Source of the DNA: a virus
Virus record (IMG/VR): IMGVR_UViG_3300020204_000079
Span: 1 to 56,367 of that record
Reading direction: 5' to 3' (one strand)
Length of the DNA stretch: 56,367 nucleotides
Shown here: positions 26,230 to 34,800 of the stretch, in pieces
Layout of the letters: every line of letters begins with the position of its first letter
How positions within the stretch are numbered: position 1 is the first letter of the stretch
Translations under genes and position numbers: made by a program
Notes under the pieces: generated by a model
Told to the model about the DNA's origin: nothing
Seen by the model: only the letters and a program-made list of their open reading frames with translations
The model's database searches: none

Positions 26230-26815
26230 GAGTCTGTATATCGACGGCTTGAATGGGGTTGTTGCCATCATCCGCTATTCCTCCTGGTCCAATGTTCCAA
26301 GCGAAACAAATCGAGGCTTTAGCGCTGCTTTGACTTCACCAACTTCATATCCGGAAGATGTTTTCTTTCATACATCCTTGCCGTACATGGAGCCTGATCC
26401 GGTGACATCATCTCCACAGTCAATTTTCTTGGCTTCAACTCCGGTTGCGTATTTCACTTGGAGTAGCGGGGGCTGTGGGTTTTGTTTTATTACGACTGCC
26501 GTTTGTGAATACATGGGTGAGCCTGACGACGGAGATACCTTAACTACCCTGCGGAATTTTAGAGACAACCATATGCTTGCTACAAAGGGCGGGCGCAAAA
26601 AGGTTGAGTGGTACTACCAACACGCTCCGGGAATCGTGGCTAAGTTAAAGAACAGATCGGACGCTGAATCTGTGTTTATGCACATGTACTCAAAGTTTAT
26701 CGTCCCATCGGTTCTGGCTTGCAAAGATGGGCGGCTCGATGATGCTGAGAAAATTTATAGTATTGGCTTGCGATATGCCGCAAGAATGGCTGGTGTTCAA
26801 TGCCATCAGCAGTAA
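26219..26815 (+). CDS. Tail-region protein with CFI-box-like Cys domain
   Basis: 198 residues from ATG 26219, 11 bases inside the previous gene. C-terminal half begins G-C-G-F-C-F-I-T-T-A and continues with L-R-x-F-R-D and Y-Y-x-x-A-P-x-I-V, the pattern of the 'CFI-box' helical domain seen at the C termini of varied bacterial and phage proteins. Its function is not known. The N-terminal half is beta-rich and unrecognised. Confidence 0.68.
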   Translation: MPTKSLYIDGLNGVVAIIRYSSWSNVPSETNRGFSAALTSPTSYPEDVFFHTSLPYMEPDPVTSSPQSIFLASTPVAYFTWSSGGCGFCFITTAVCEYMGEPDDGDTLTTLRNFRDNHMLATKGGRKKVEWYYQHAPGIVAKLKNRSDAESVFMHMYSKFIVPSVLACKDGRLDDAEKIYSIGLRYAARMAGVQCHQQ

Positions 26816-27060
26816 TCCCGGGCGGTAATGTCCAAACTACGACCATTGGATTTACATCTCAACAAAACCCTGTCGTTTTTTTTAGTTTGGATGGCATTAT
26901 GTATTCTTCTTCAGTGGAATACTTTGCCGCAGGGGGCAGTCGCAGATTTCTATACCCTACTGTAAACAACGGCGTGGTAACTCTTGTGGCATTTGATTTG
27001 GTTTTTGGGACTGCAATACCGCAACAGAACCCTGTTGTTCAAATCTTTGTAGCGTCATAA
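26800..27060 (+). CDS. Small beta-rich tail protein, 86 aa
   Basis: 86 residues, overlapping the previous gene by 16 bases and the next by 1. Contains a repeated Q-Q-N-P-V-V motif at both ends of the chain, suggesting an internal two-fold beta arrangement. Likely a structural or fibre accessory protein. This stretch (25.7-28.5 kb) is visibly richer in A+T than the head genes. Confidence 0.62.
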   Translation: MPSAVIPGGNVQTTTIGFTSQQNPVVFFSLDGIMYSSSVEYFAAGGSRRFLYPTVNNGVVTLVAFDLVFGTAIPQQNPVVQIFVAS

Positions 27061-27803
27061 TGGTTGAAAGAGTAAAAATAACTGGTAGCAGGTTTTTAAC
27101 TCAGGACCAGTCTGGAAATGTTACTTTTGACAGTAACAAGAGATACATACGAACGAACGGCAGTGGTGTTGCTTTTCAGTTAACGCGCCCTGGATTTGCA
27201 TGCACAAACCCGGCTCGACAGGATGGCGACTGGGATTTCGTTGCTGGTAATTATGCTGGTTTTGTTGGCGCTACCTTGCCAATTACAAACCCAAGCTCAG
27301 TTGGGGAAAGAACCCTTCCGGCGTTTCCTGTAAATGGCTTCTGGTATCTCAAGGGCACTCAGTGTAGTCAGCTGATATATGAGCCTCCACAGCAGATCAT
27401 GTCTATTAACCCGGTGCGGTTGTTTACTCCGTGGCAAGTGTATAGAGTTTATCCGTGGGGCGGGGAGACATTTGCTGCCAACTTGAGCGCCACATGGGGC
27501 ACCAATACTGATGGTGTGGGAGATGGATACAACCCACCGCCTCCTCAGCAAGTCGTTTGGATTGGCGCCAATCATCCAAGTGGGTCTAATATTGCTTACG
27601 ACGTAATTGTTACCGTGTCTGCTGGCGTCAGGCTACGCCTCAAGCCGTTCCAGAATTTAAATCAATTTGGTATTAGCTATGATGACGGTTACGGTAATAT
27701 AACTTACATACCTCATCCAGCGGATGGCTTAATTCCCGGCAATCAGTTTGCTTGTATTTGGGTTTCTGATCCAGCGTTTTTGCCCTTGGAAATTACCCAA
27801 TGA
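27060..27803 (+). CDS. Tail structural protein, 247 aa
   Basis: 247 residues, aromatic and Pro-rich, beta pattern. Begins G-S-R-F-L-T-Q-D-Q-S-G-N-V-T-F-D-S-N-K, which resembles the start of the next protein (G-S-Q-I-V-I-R-N ... K-F-T-S-D-D-K), so the two may share an N-terminal attachment domain. Overlaps the next start by 4 bases. Family not recognised. Confidence 0.66.
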   Translation: MVERVKITGSRFLTQDQSGNVTFDSNKRYIRTNGSGVAFQLTRPGFACTNPARQDGDWDFVAGNYAGFVGATLPITNPSSVGERTLPAFPVNGFWYLKGTQCSQLIYEPPQQIMSINPVRLFTPWQVYRVYPWGGETFAANLSATWGTNTDGVGDGYNPPPPQQVVWIGANHPSGSNIAYDVIVTVSAGVRLRLKPFQNLNQFGISYDDGYGNITYIPHPADGLIPGNQFACIWVSDPAFLPLEITQ

Positions 27804-28273
27804 CCTTGCTGGCTTCCGGTTCTCAGATTGTTATAAGAAATGCTTTTGGCACAACGAAGTTCACTAGCGACGATAAGCTAGTCTATCAGCGCGCTGTGTT
27901 TACAGGCTTTTTAACAGTTGGTCCTGGCAGTCCTGTTAGTGTCGCGCTTCTTCCGGGGTTAAATTTAACTAGTAACGATTTCCCTTACGTTCAAATTGCC
28001 GTAACCTCGACGGACGGCAACAGGTTTCCATACAACCAATTTAATTCTCAAATTACATTGAACTTCGGTCTTCCGCTTCAATTTGATCATGCGCAAAACG
28101 AATTCAAAATTCACTCTTACGAAGTTTTGACTGCTTCCATCGGGACCCCTGACAATACCAACTGGTATGTTGGGTTCTCATATTACAACTGGGCGCGCAG
28201 ACAATGGTGGATTAACAATCCGTCCTCTTTCGTCGGGTTCCAGTGGCGGGTAGTAATCCTTAGCTACAGGTAA
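27800..28273 (+). CDS. Tail structural protein, 157 aa
   Basis: 157 residues, beta-rich with many Phe/Tyr/Asn, ending W-R-V-V-I-L-S-Y-R. N-terminal resemblance to the preceding protein suggests a diverged duplicate. No enzymatic motif. Confidence 0.65.
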   Translation: MTLLASGSQIVIRNAFGTTKFTSDDKLVYQRAVFTGFLTVGPGSPVSVALLPGLNLTSNDFPYVQIAVTSTDGNRFPYNQFNSQITLNFGLPLQFDHAQNEFKIHSYEVLTASIGTPDNTNWYVGFSYYNWARRQWWINNPSSFVGFQWRVVILSYR

Positions 28274-28276
28274 AAC

Positions 28277-28489
28277 ATGGATATAACTAACAAGCAAATT
28301 GTTGTTATGAGAATGTCATCTGACAGCATGGCTAACAGCACAGTTGTTTTAGCTGAACTGTATGTCCCAATTGCGGACGACGCCAGAAGAATGACTGATC
28401 AGATTGAGCTTCGTGTGCCGGGTAGTTTTATGTATCCGCAAGACCCAGAGTTACTTCAAGCGATTGCACAGAGACTGTTGGAGATTTAA
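28277..28489 (+). CDS. Small hypothetical protein, 70 aa
   Basis: 70 residues between the tail beta proteins and the acetyltransferase; stop and next start overlap by 1 base. Mixed alpha/beta, ending in a helix (L-L-Q-A-I-A-Q-R-L-L-E-I). Unrecognised. Confidence 0.62.
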   Translation: MDITNKQIVVMRMSSDSMANSTVVLAELYVPIADDARRMTDQIELRVPGSFMYPQDPELLQAIAQRLLEI

Positions 28490-29103
28490 TGAACTTACAA
28501 GCTCTTGAAGTTGCTTTAGCCGAAAACATTGGGAATAAGCTGACGCCCGAGCTTGCTATTGGACTTTTACATGCATTAAAACAAACGGTGGTTGCTCGCA
28601 TTGACATTGCATCTATCGATCCTTGTGAATACGTTGATTACTCAATGCAGTGCGAATATCTTGAAGACATCCTTCAACAAGTGATACCGCTGCACCAGAT
28701 GCACTGGCAGGAGACCGAGAAGTATCGGCACAGCATTCCGCTCAAGCCGAACTATGACTACATGATTAACGCAGAGCGCAACGGCAGATTCATGCTGTTC
28801 ACCCTGCGCTGCCGCGATTCCGGCGTTATCGGAAATTGCATGATGTACATCAGCCAATCAACCCACACCCAAGAGTGGGTGGCTGAAGAGGACACCATCT
28901 TTATTGATCCAGCCCACCGCAAAGGCAGGGTCGGGATCAAATTTATTAAATATGTTGAGGACGTTCTTGGTTCCGTCGGCATCAAAGAAATCCGAGTCAC
29001 CGTCAAGTCTGTGAATCGCGTTGGCGATTTGCTGCTGGCACTCGGCTATTCACATACAGCCAACCAGTTGACTAAGATTTTGGGAGAAGAACATGTGCAG
29101 TGA
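28489..29103 (+). CDS. GNAT-family N-acetyltransferase
   Basis: 204 residues. The acetyl-CoA motif lies at residues ~135-160: an acidic beta strand (D-T-I-F-I-D-P-A-H) followed by R-K-G-R-V-G-I-K-F-I, matching motif A R/Q-x-x-G-x-G/A, then I-K-E-I-R-V-T-V-K-x-x-N and a final G-Y. The first ~90 residues are a helical extension. Phages often carry GNATs among internal virion genes; the target could be a host protein, but this is not shown. It overlaps the next gene by 11 bases. Confidence 0.83.
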   Translation: MNLQALEVALAENIGNKLTPELAIGLLHALKQTVVARIDIASIDPCEYVDYSMQCEYLEDILQQVIPLHQMHWQETEKYRHSIPLKPNYDYMINAERNGRFMLFTLRCRDSGVIGNCMMYISQSTHTQEWVAEEDTIFIDPAHRKGRVGIKFIKYVEDVLGSVGIKEIRVTVKSVNRVGDLLLALGYSHTANQLTKILGEEHVQ

Positions 29104-30403
29104 CGCACCGCCGCCACCGGATTTCACGCCAATCGCTAACGCGATGAAAGAAATTGGCGGTCGAATGGAGTCGCTTGGAAATCGCCAAATGGCTTTTGCC
29201 CAGCAGCGATACGAAGAGACCATGCCTTTCTATCAGCGTATGGTTGCCTCCAACCTGGAAGGGCAGAGGCTTGCAATGCAGATAGCTAGAGAAAATGCTC
29301 AGGACAGGCAGGGCTACCGAGCGCTTGAAAATCAAATGCTGTCCGAGGCAATGAACCAGGACAGAAGTCAGATGCGCAACCTGTACGCGGGTCGAGCCGC
29401 CTCTGATGTTGAGCAAGCGATGTCAACAGCGCGTTCAACAGCTGTTCGCAATCTGTCGCGCATGGGTATCAACCCGAACGCCGCACGGTTTGCAGACCTG
29501 AACAATCAGATTGCCTTGCAGGGAGCAGCCATGAAGGCTGGTGCAATGACCAACGCCCGAATGGGCGCAGATCAGATGTATGAGGCTAAGCGTATTAACG
29601 CTCTGAACATTGGGAGAAACATGCCAGCCACGCAACTCAGCGCCATCGGCACTGGAGCAAACGTAGGCGGCAGCACCTCAGCTATGTTCAACAACCAGAG
29701 CGCCCCAATGTTCCAGGGTTACCAGGGTGCAATGCAAGGCATGCAGGGCAGCCTCGCCGCACAGGCGGGAATCGGTAACATGATGAATCAGGGCTACCAA
29801 AATCAAGTTGCTGCTTACAACGCAGAGAACGCTGGTATGGCTGGTTTAGGTCAGCTTGTCGGCGCTGGCATGTCGTTCTTTTCGTCCGAAGACATGAAGA
29901 AAGACAAGGCTTCAATCGGTCGCGGCAAAGCCCTAGATGCCGTTCGCAATATGCCCGTCGAATCCTGGCGCTACAAAGAGGGCGTAGCAGACGGCGGTCA
30001 GCATGTTGGTCCCTACGCTGAAGACTTTAAACGGGAAACTGGCTTGGGCACTGGCAAACAAATCCAAGCCCAGGACGCTATTGGCATCGCACTCGGAGCC
30101 ATTAAAGACTTGGACGCAAAGATTGATGCGTTGCGCGACGGCAAGCGGATGGCTGGCGGTGGCTCAGTGCGCGGCAAGAAGAACAAGGACGGGCGTGGTG
30201 GCGCTATTCGTGGACCGGGCACTGGCACTTCTGACGAAGTGCAAGCCAAGAACAAAGACACAGGCGAGCCGATCAGGCTTAGCAATGGCGAGTACATCTT
30301 GCCAGCAGACACTGTTCGCAAGGTTGGCAAAGCTGCGCTCGATAAGCTGGTTGAAGATACACATAAGCCAGTGCGCAAGTCAGCAATCGGAAAGGGTAAA
30401 TGA
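29093..30403 (+). CDS. Internal virion-type protein with S74-like chaperone domain
   Basis: 436 residues. Residues ~1-190 are a long amphipathic helix rich in Gln/Met/Arg; ~200-260 are Gly/Met/Gln-rich; ~264-350 match the peptidase S74/intramolecular chaperone pattern (S-S-E-D-M-K-K-D, W-R-Y-K, G-P-Y-A-E-D-F, A-I-G-I-A-L-G-A-I-K-D-L). A C-terminal module (about 365-425) has G-P-G-T-G-T-S-D-E-V and L-S-N-G-E-Y-I-L-P-A-D, frequent in phage internal proteins. Likely packed in or ejected from the virion; whether S74 self-cleaves here is uncertain. Confidence 0.75.
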   Translation: MCSDAPPPPDFTPIANAMKEIGGRMESLGNRQMAFAQQRYEETMPFYQRMVASNLEGQRLAMQIARENAQDRQGYRALENQMLSEAMNQDRSQMRNLYAGRAASDVEQAMSTARSTAVRNLSRMGINPNAARFADLNNQIALQGAAMKAGAMTNARMGADQMYEAKRINALNIGRNMPATQLSAIGTGANVGGSTSAMFNNQSAPMFQGYQGAMQGMQGSLAAQAGIGNMMNQGYQNQVAAYNAENAGMAGLGQLVGAGMSFFSSEDMKKDKASIGRGKALDAVRNMPVESWRYKEGVADGGQHVGPYAEDFKRETGLGTGKQIQAQDAIGIALGAIKDLDAKIDALRDGKRMAGGGSVRGKKNKDGRGGAIRGPGTGTSDEVQAKNKDTGEPIRLSNGEYILPADTVRKVGKAALDKLVEDTHKPVRKSAIGKGK

Positions 30404-31797
30404 TGCGAACAATGGCTATGCAGATGCCGCCTCAGCGTGGGATTGCTGACGTACTGAACGAGCAAGCCGACGCTAACGAACGCGGTCTTGAGGGCGACCG
30501 CCGATCAGCCCTGACCGTAAGTCAGCTGCAAGGCGAGCAACAGCGGCGCGAGCTTGCGACAAATGCAGACAGGCGCGCCAATGAAGCCGCACAGCGCGAT
30601 CAGATTCGATTTGGGTTTGAGACGGATCGTGCTGAGTTTGATAAACGCGAGCGTGAGCGCGTGGAAGAAATGCTGACGAGCTTCAGGGCTTCAGCAGATC
30701 GACATCTTTTTAAGAATGTGCCAGACGAGACAAAAGCCGCTATGGTGTTTGACGGAACTCCGGGAACTCTTGCGCAACCTCAGCCGACGAAGCGTGTTCC
30801 AGTCGACCTGTCTACCTCTGAAGGCTTAAAAGCAATTGCCAACTTTCAACAAGAAGTTTTTTCGGCTCGCGTTAAGGCTGGCAAGGTTGACCAGGGCGAG
30901 ATGACGCAACTGCTGACGTTTAGCAATATGCTGGAGCAGCGCGGCAACAGGGATATGTTTCGCAAAGCGCTGTCCGGCGATTCGGACGCCACGGCTCAAA
31001 TCGCCAAACTGGCAAACCTGGACCCTACCAGTCTAAAGATTGTTGGCGGGGTGAATAAGGATGGATTCCCAGATATTTTTGCGCTTTCATCAAAAACTGA
31101 GAACGGTAAAACGACTAACACAACAACACCAATCGGTCATCTGGCTGCTATTTATGCACCAGATATTTACGACGCAGTTGTTACTAAACCGCTTGGCACC
31201 AAGAAGGATCAGACTGTTATTTCGACTAGCCTGACGAACGCCGCAGCCAATACAACAAGCGCTAACGCAGCAATGATAAATGCCCTGACAAACAAGTCAA
31301 GGGCTAACAACAAGACCGCCAACGCTGATGCATTTAGCCAGCTGTCTAGCCTCGAACGGGGCTATGCCAAGAACAACTTTGCACCTGGGTTCACCCAGCG
31401 CGGACCCGACGGCAAAGCTCAGTCTGTTATTGATGACGAAGCAAGCAACATTGTTACTCGCATTGGTAGCGCACTCATTGACGGCACCGACGCAACAGGC
31501 GGTCAAGCTCATACTCGCGCGCGCGCTCTGCTTGGGAACTTTAATACACAAGCGCGACAAGACTACGACAAGCAGTATGCTCAGGCACAAACAATCTTTA
31601 ACACGGTTGTTAAGCAGGGCAAATCAATGGAAGTCACAAAGTCTGACGGAACAAAAGTCAAGCTCGATCCGAAGAACAAAGAGCAAGTCAGACTCATCCG
31701 CGAGCAGTTCAATAACATGGAGGAAAACGGGATTCAGATTTGGCAGGGAATTCGTAATGGCTACGCCAACGATTGGCTCAAACAAAATACAAGGTAA
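30400..31797 (+). CDS. Coiled-coil internal virion-type protein
   Basis: 465 residues, mostly charged alpha-helix, with a coiled-coil stretch (about residues 15-100) rich in Arg/Glu/Gln. Two ATGs overlap the previous stop; either could be used. Composition and position between the S74 protein and the giant polyvalent protein suggest an ejected internal protein, comparable in place to gp15-type proteins of T7, though I see no sequence similarity. Confidence 0.66.
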   Translation: MMRTMAMQMPPQRGIADVLNEQADANERGLEGDRRSALTVSQLQGEQQRRELATNADRRANEAAQRDQIRFGFETDRAEFDKRERERVEEMLTSFRASADRHLFKNVPDETKAAMVFDGTPGTLAQPQPTKRVPVDLSTSEGLKAIANFQQEVFSARVKAGKVDQGEMTQLLTFSNMLEQRGNRDMFRKALSGDSDATAQIAKLANLDPTSLKIVGGVNKDGFPDIFALSSKTENGKTTNTTTPIGHLAAIYAPDIYDAVVTKPLGTKKDQTVISTSLTNAAANTTSANAAMINALTNKSRANNKTANADAFSQLSSLERGYAKNNFAPGFTQRGPDGKAQSVIDDEASNIVTRIGSALIDGTDATGGQAHTRARALLGNFNTQARQDYDKQYAQAQTIFNTVVKQGKSMEVTKSDGTKVKLDPKNKEQVRLIREQFNNMEENGIQIWQGIRNGYANDWLKQNTR

Positions 31798-31800
31798 GTT

Positions 31801-34800
31801 GTGTCTTACTCATTCGTAGACAGCATCACGAATCCTGGCGGTTCTAGCGAGGCTACTGCTAGACGGGCAGAAGCTATTAGGGATCGCATTGAAGACCAAG
31901 ATCGCGCTCGCATGGGCGGATATAACTTTGTCGACAACATCTCTGAAATTCAACAGCCACAGGCATTGCTGCGCGCGTCAGCAATACCAAATGACGTTGA
32001 ACAACCCCAAGAGGTAAAGACTCGCAATCCATTTAAGCAAGTTATCCCCAGGTCGCAAGAGGTTGTCGGCAACTTGGCAGAGGGTTACACCCGAGTGGCT
32101 AAGCCGTTCGGTGTTATTGATCAGACCATCAGTAAGGCATCGCCATTCCTGGGCAGCTTAAACTTGTTGCGCCGCACTATGCAGGGGCAAGAGGGGCTGG
32201 AGCAAGAAAAGCGCGGCTTAGATGAGCTACAAGCTTGGGCGCAAACACAAAAGGACGTAACCAAAGATGTTGGTTATGCCCCAACAAAGCAGCTTGGTGA
32301 CCTCGCAACCAACCCGCTAAATGTTGTACCGTTCGTTGCTGAGCGCGTTATTACCTCACTGCCTGACATGGCGGCTGCGGTCGTTGCGCCAAAGGCATAC
32401 ATTGCGGCACGAACCAATGAACTGCTGAACGAGCGCCTAAAGAACGACAACAAAACGCTGGAACAGGCAACTTTTGCCGATGTGGCGGCTGCTGCTACTG
32501 GCGCTGTCATAGAAACTACGCTGGAGCGGTTTGCCACAAAGAGCTTGCTTAAAGGCGGCGTGGGACAGGGTTCATCAGTTGGTGGGCGCATTGGTAGAGC
32601 AACCGCGCTCCAGTCTGGGACCGAGGGTCTTGAAGAAGGCGCAGCCAATCTTGCGGCAACCCTAGGGACAGAGCGGGGTGTCGACCTCAAAGAGCTTGGC
32701 GCTCAAATGCTTGAGGGCGCTATTGTTGGCGGCGGTCTAGGCGCTACCGTACAAAGCGGTAAAGAGGCTTACGTTAAAGCTACGCCTCAAAAAGACGCCG
32801 ACCGCAGATTCGCTGCTCTTGCGAGCGCGATTGATCAGGATGTCAACCAGACCACATTTGCGCAGTCTGGAATGGATGCCCAGGCGCGAATGGCTCTTGA
32901 CCCCAGTCTGACCCAAGAGCAACGCCGAGAAGTTTCTAATGTGCGTCTTCAAGACCTGGCGGACATTGCTGCTGCGGAGCGGGAAGCAGACGCTTCAGGT
33001 ACTACAACAGCTGTTATTAACAGTCAAACAGGCAATGAACCAGATAAAAATGTTGTGGGTAGCTCACCAGGTGAGCCTATCAACAACTTATCCACGTCCC
33101 CCGCGGCAGTAAACTTATCAACTACTGGGGACGCGGCAACAGATGTGGTTGCCCAGAGCGAGCAGAAATTCCTGGACGACCTGGACTTAGCCAGCCAACA
33201 GCAAAAACAAGCTGTTGAACAGCCCGAAACCCTAGCTGTTGCACTGAACGGTATTGCTGCTGACTTGCAACTTCAACCTAACGAAACGCTGAACGTAACC
33301 GAAGTCACTACCGACAAGCGGTTGAATAAGTTTGCAGAAGCGCTGAGCCAAGCGTTCGGCGTAAACGTACATTGGGTTGATTTTGGCGAACAAGGCATGA
33401 CGACCAGCACTGGTCGCAACCTTGGCGGCTTCAACGGCTATCGCCTGGACAACACGATCCTTGTGTCGCCGAATGCCGACTTTATGGACACGACGTGGCA
33501 TGAGTTAACGCACACGCTTGAAACCAAGTACCCAGAAATCTATGCACGGCTGCGCGACATCATAGTCAGCACTGCTGACCCAGTCGTAAAGCAACGTCTT
33601 TATGACGCACTAAATACCCGTCGCATGCAGGAGGTGGGTCAGCCCATGTCCGCAGCCCAACTTGAGTCTGAGTTGGTCGCTGTGGTTGTTGGACAGCAAT
33701 CAACAGACCCAGCCTTGCTTGGACAGCTGTTTGACAGCTTCCAGGACAAGACCCTGGCTCAGCAGTTCCGCGATGTTCTGACTGAAATCTTAGACCGCTT
33801 GTCCGCGGCGCTGCGTGGTCCTCAGTACATCAAAGACCGCCAGCGTGTTAATCAAGCCAGGGACGCAATCAAGACCGCGTTTGCTGAGTACCAAAAGCGT
33901 GAGGCTGCGAGGGTTGGCGGGACAGCACAAACAGCTGTTGCTACTGGTCAGCAGACGATAGCTGTTGCGACACAGCCCGCAACGCAGACCGTAGCACAGC
34001 CCGCCGCGCCGATTACCCAGACAGCCGCTCCGCCAGTTAAGCCTGAGAAGCAGGGCAAGTTTTCGCGTGAGGAATTGCTTGGTGCGCTGGTCAATGGTGA
34101 TGCGATAAGCGTTACTGATTTGATTGCTCACCCTGACATCTTTGCTGTTTATCAGCAGACCCGCGCTGTACTGCGTCGCGCACCGCCAGTCAAAAAAGTT
34201 TTTGATGACCGTGCGAAAGTCCTTGCTGACCGAGAAGGGATGACTCTTAAAAGCGGTCCAATTAAGAGCTTTGATCGCTCCTTCTCCAAGATTTGGTTCG
34301 ACTACAGCGGCGATCACACCAAGATCGGTGACGTGGTTCGATCAACCCTGGTGGTCAATGACTTGCGTGATTTGCAGGACATGATTAAAGCGACGACCAG
34401 TTTCTTTGATGGCGTAAGCATCAAGCGAAATGGCTGGGACCCAAATGCGCCAGTTCACCCCAGCGGCTACCGCGATGTCTTCTTCAGGGGCGCATCCTTC
34501 CTGAACTTCTCTGTCGAGTTACAGATGAACTTTGCCCCGATGATGGAGGCAAAAGAGATTGCGCATGGTTTCTACAAGATAGAGGATCAACTGCGCCGCG
34601 ACATCCTGAGCCAGGACAAACCCATGTCCCCTGGCGACATCTCAGCGGCTCAAGACCAAATCAGAGAATTGCAGCTTAAACAATTCCAGCTGTATAGCGT
34701 GGCGGCTCAGCGAGTCTTCGACGGGGCGAATGCGCCACGCCAAGCAGCTTCGGTCATAGGTACGCCCTCGGATGTCCAGGTGGACAAGCCGAACGAGCGC

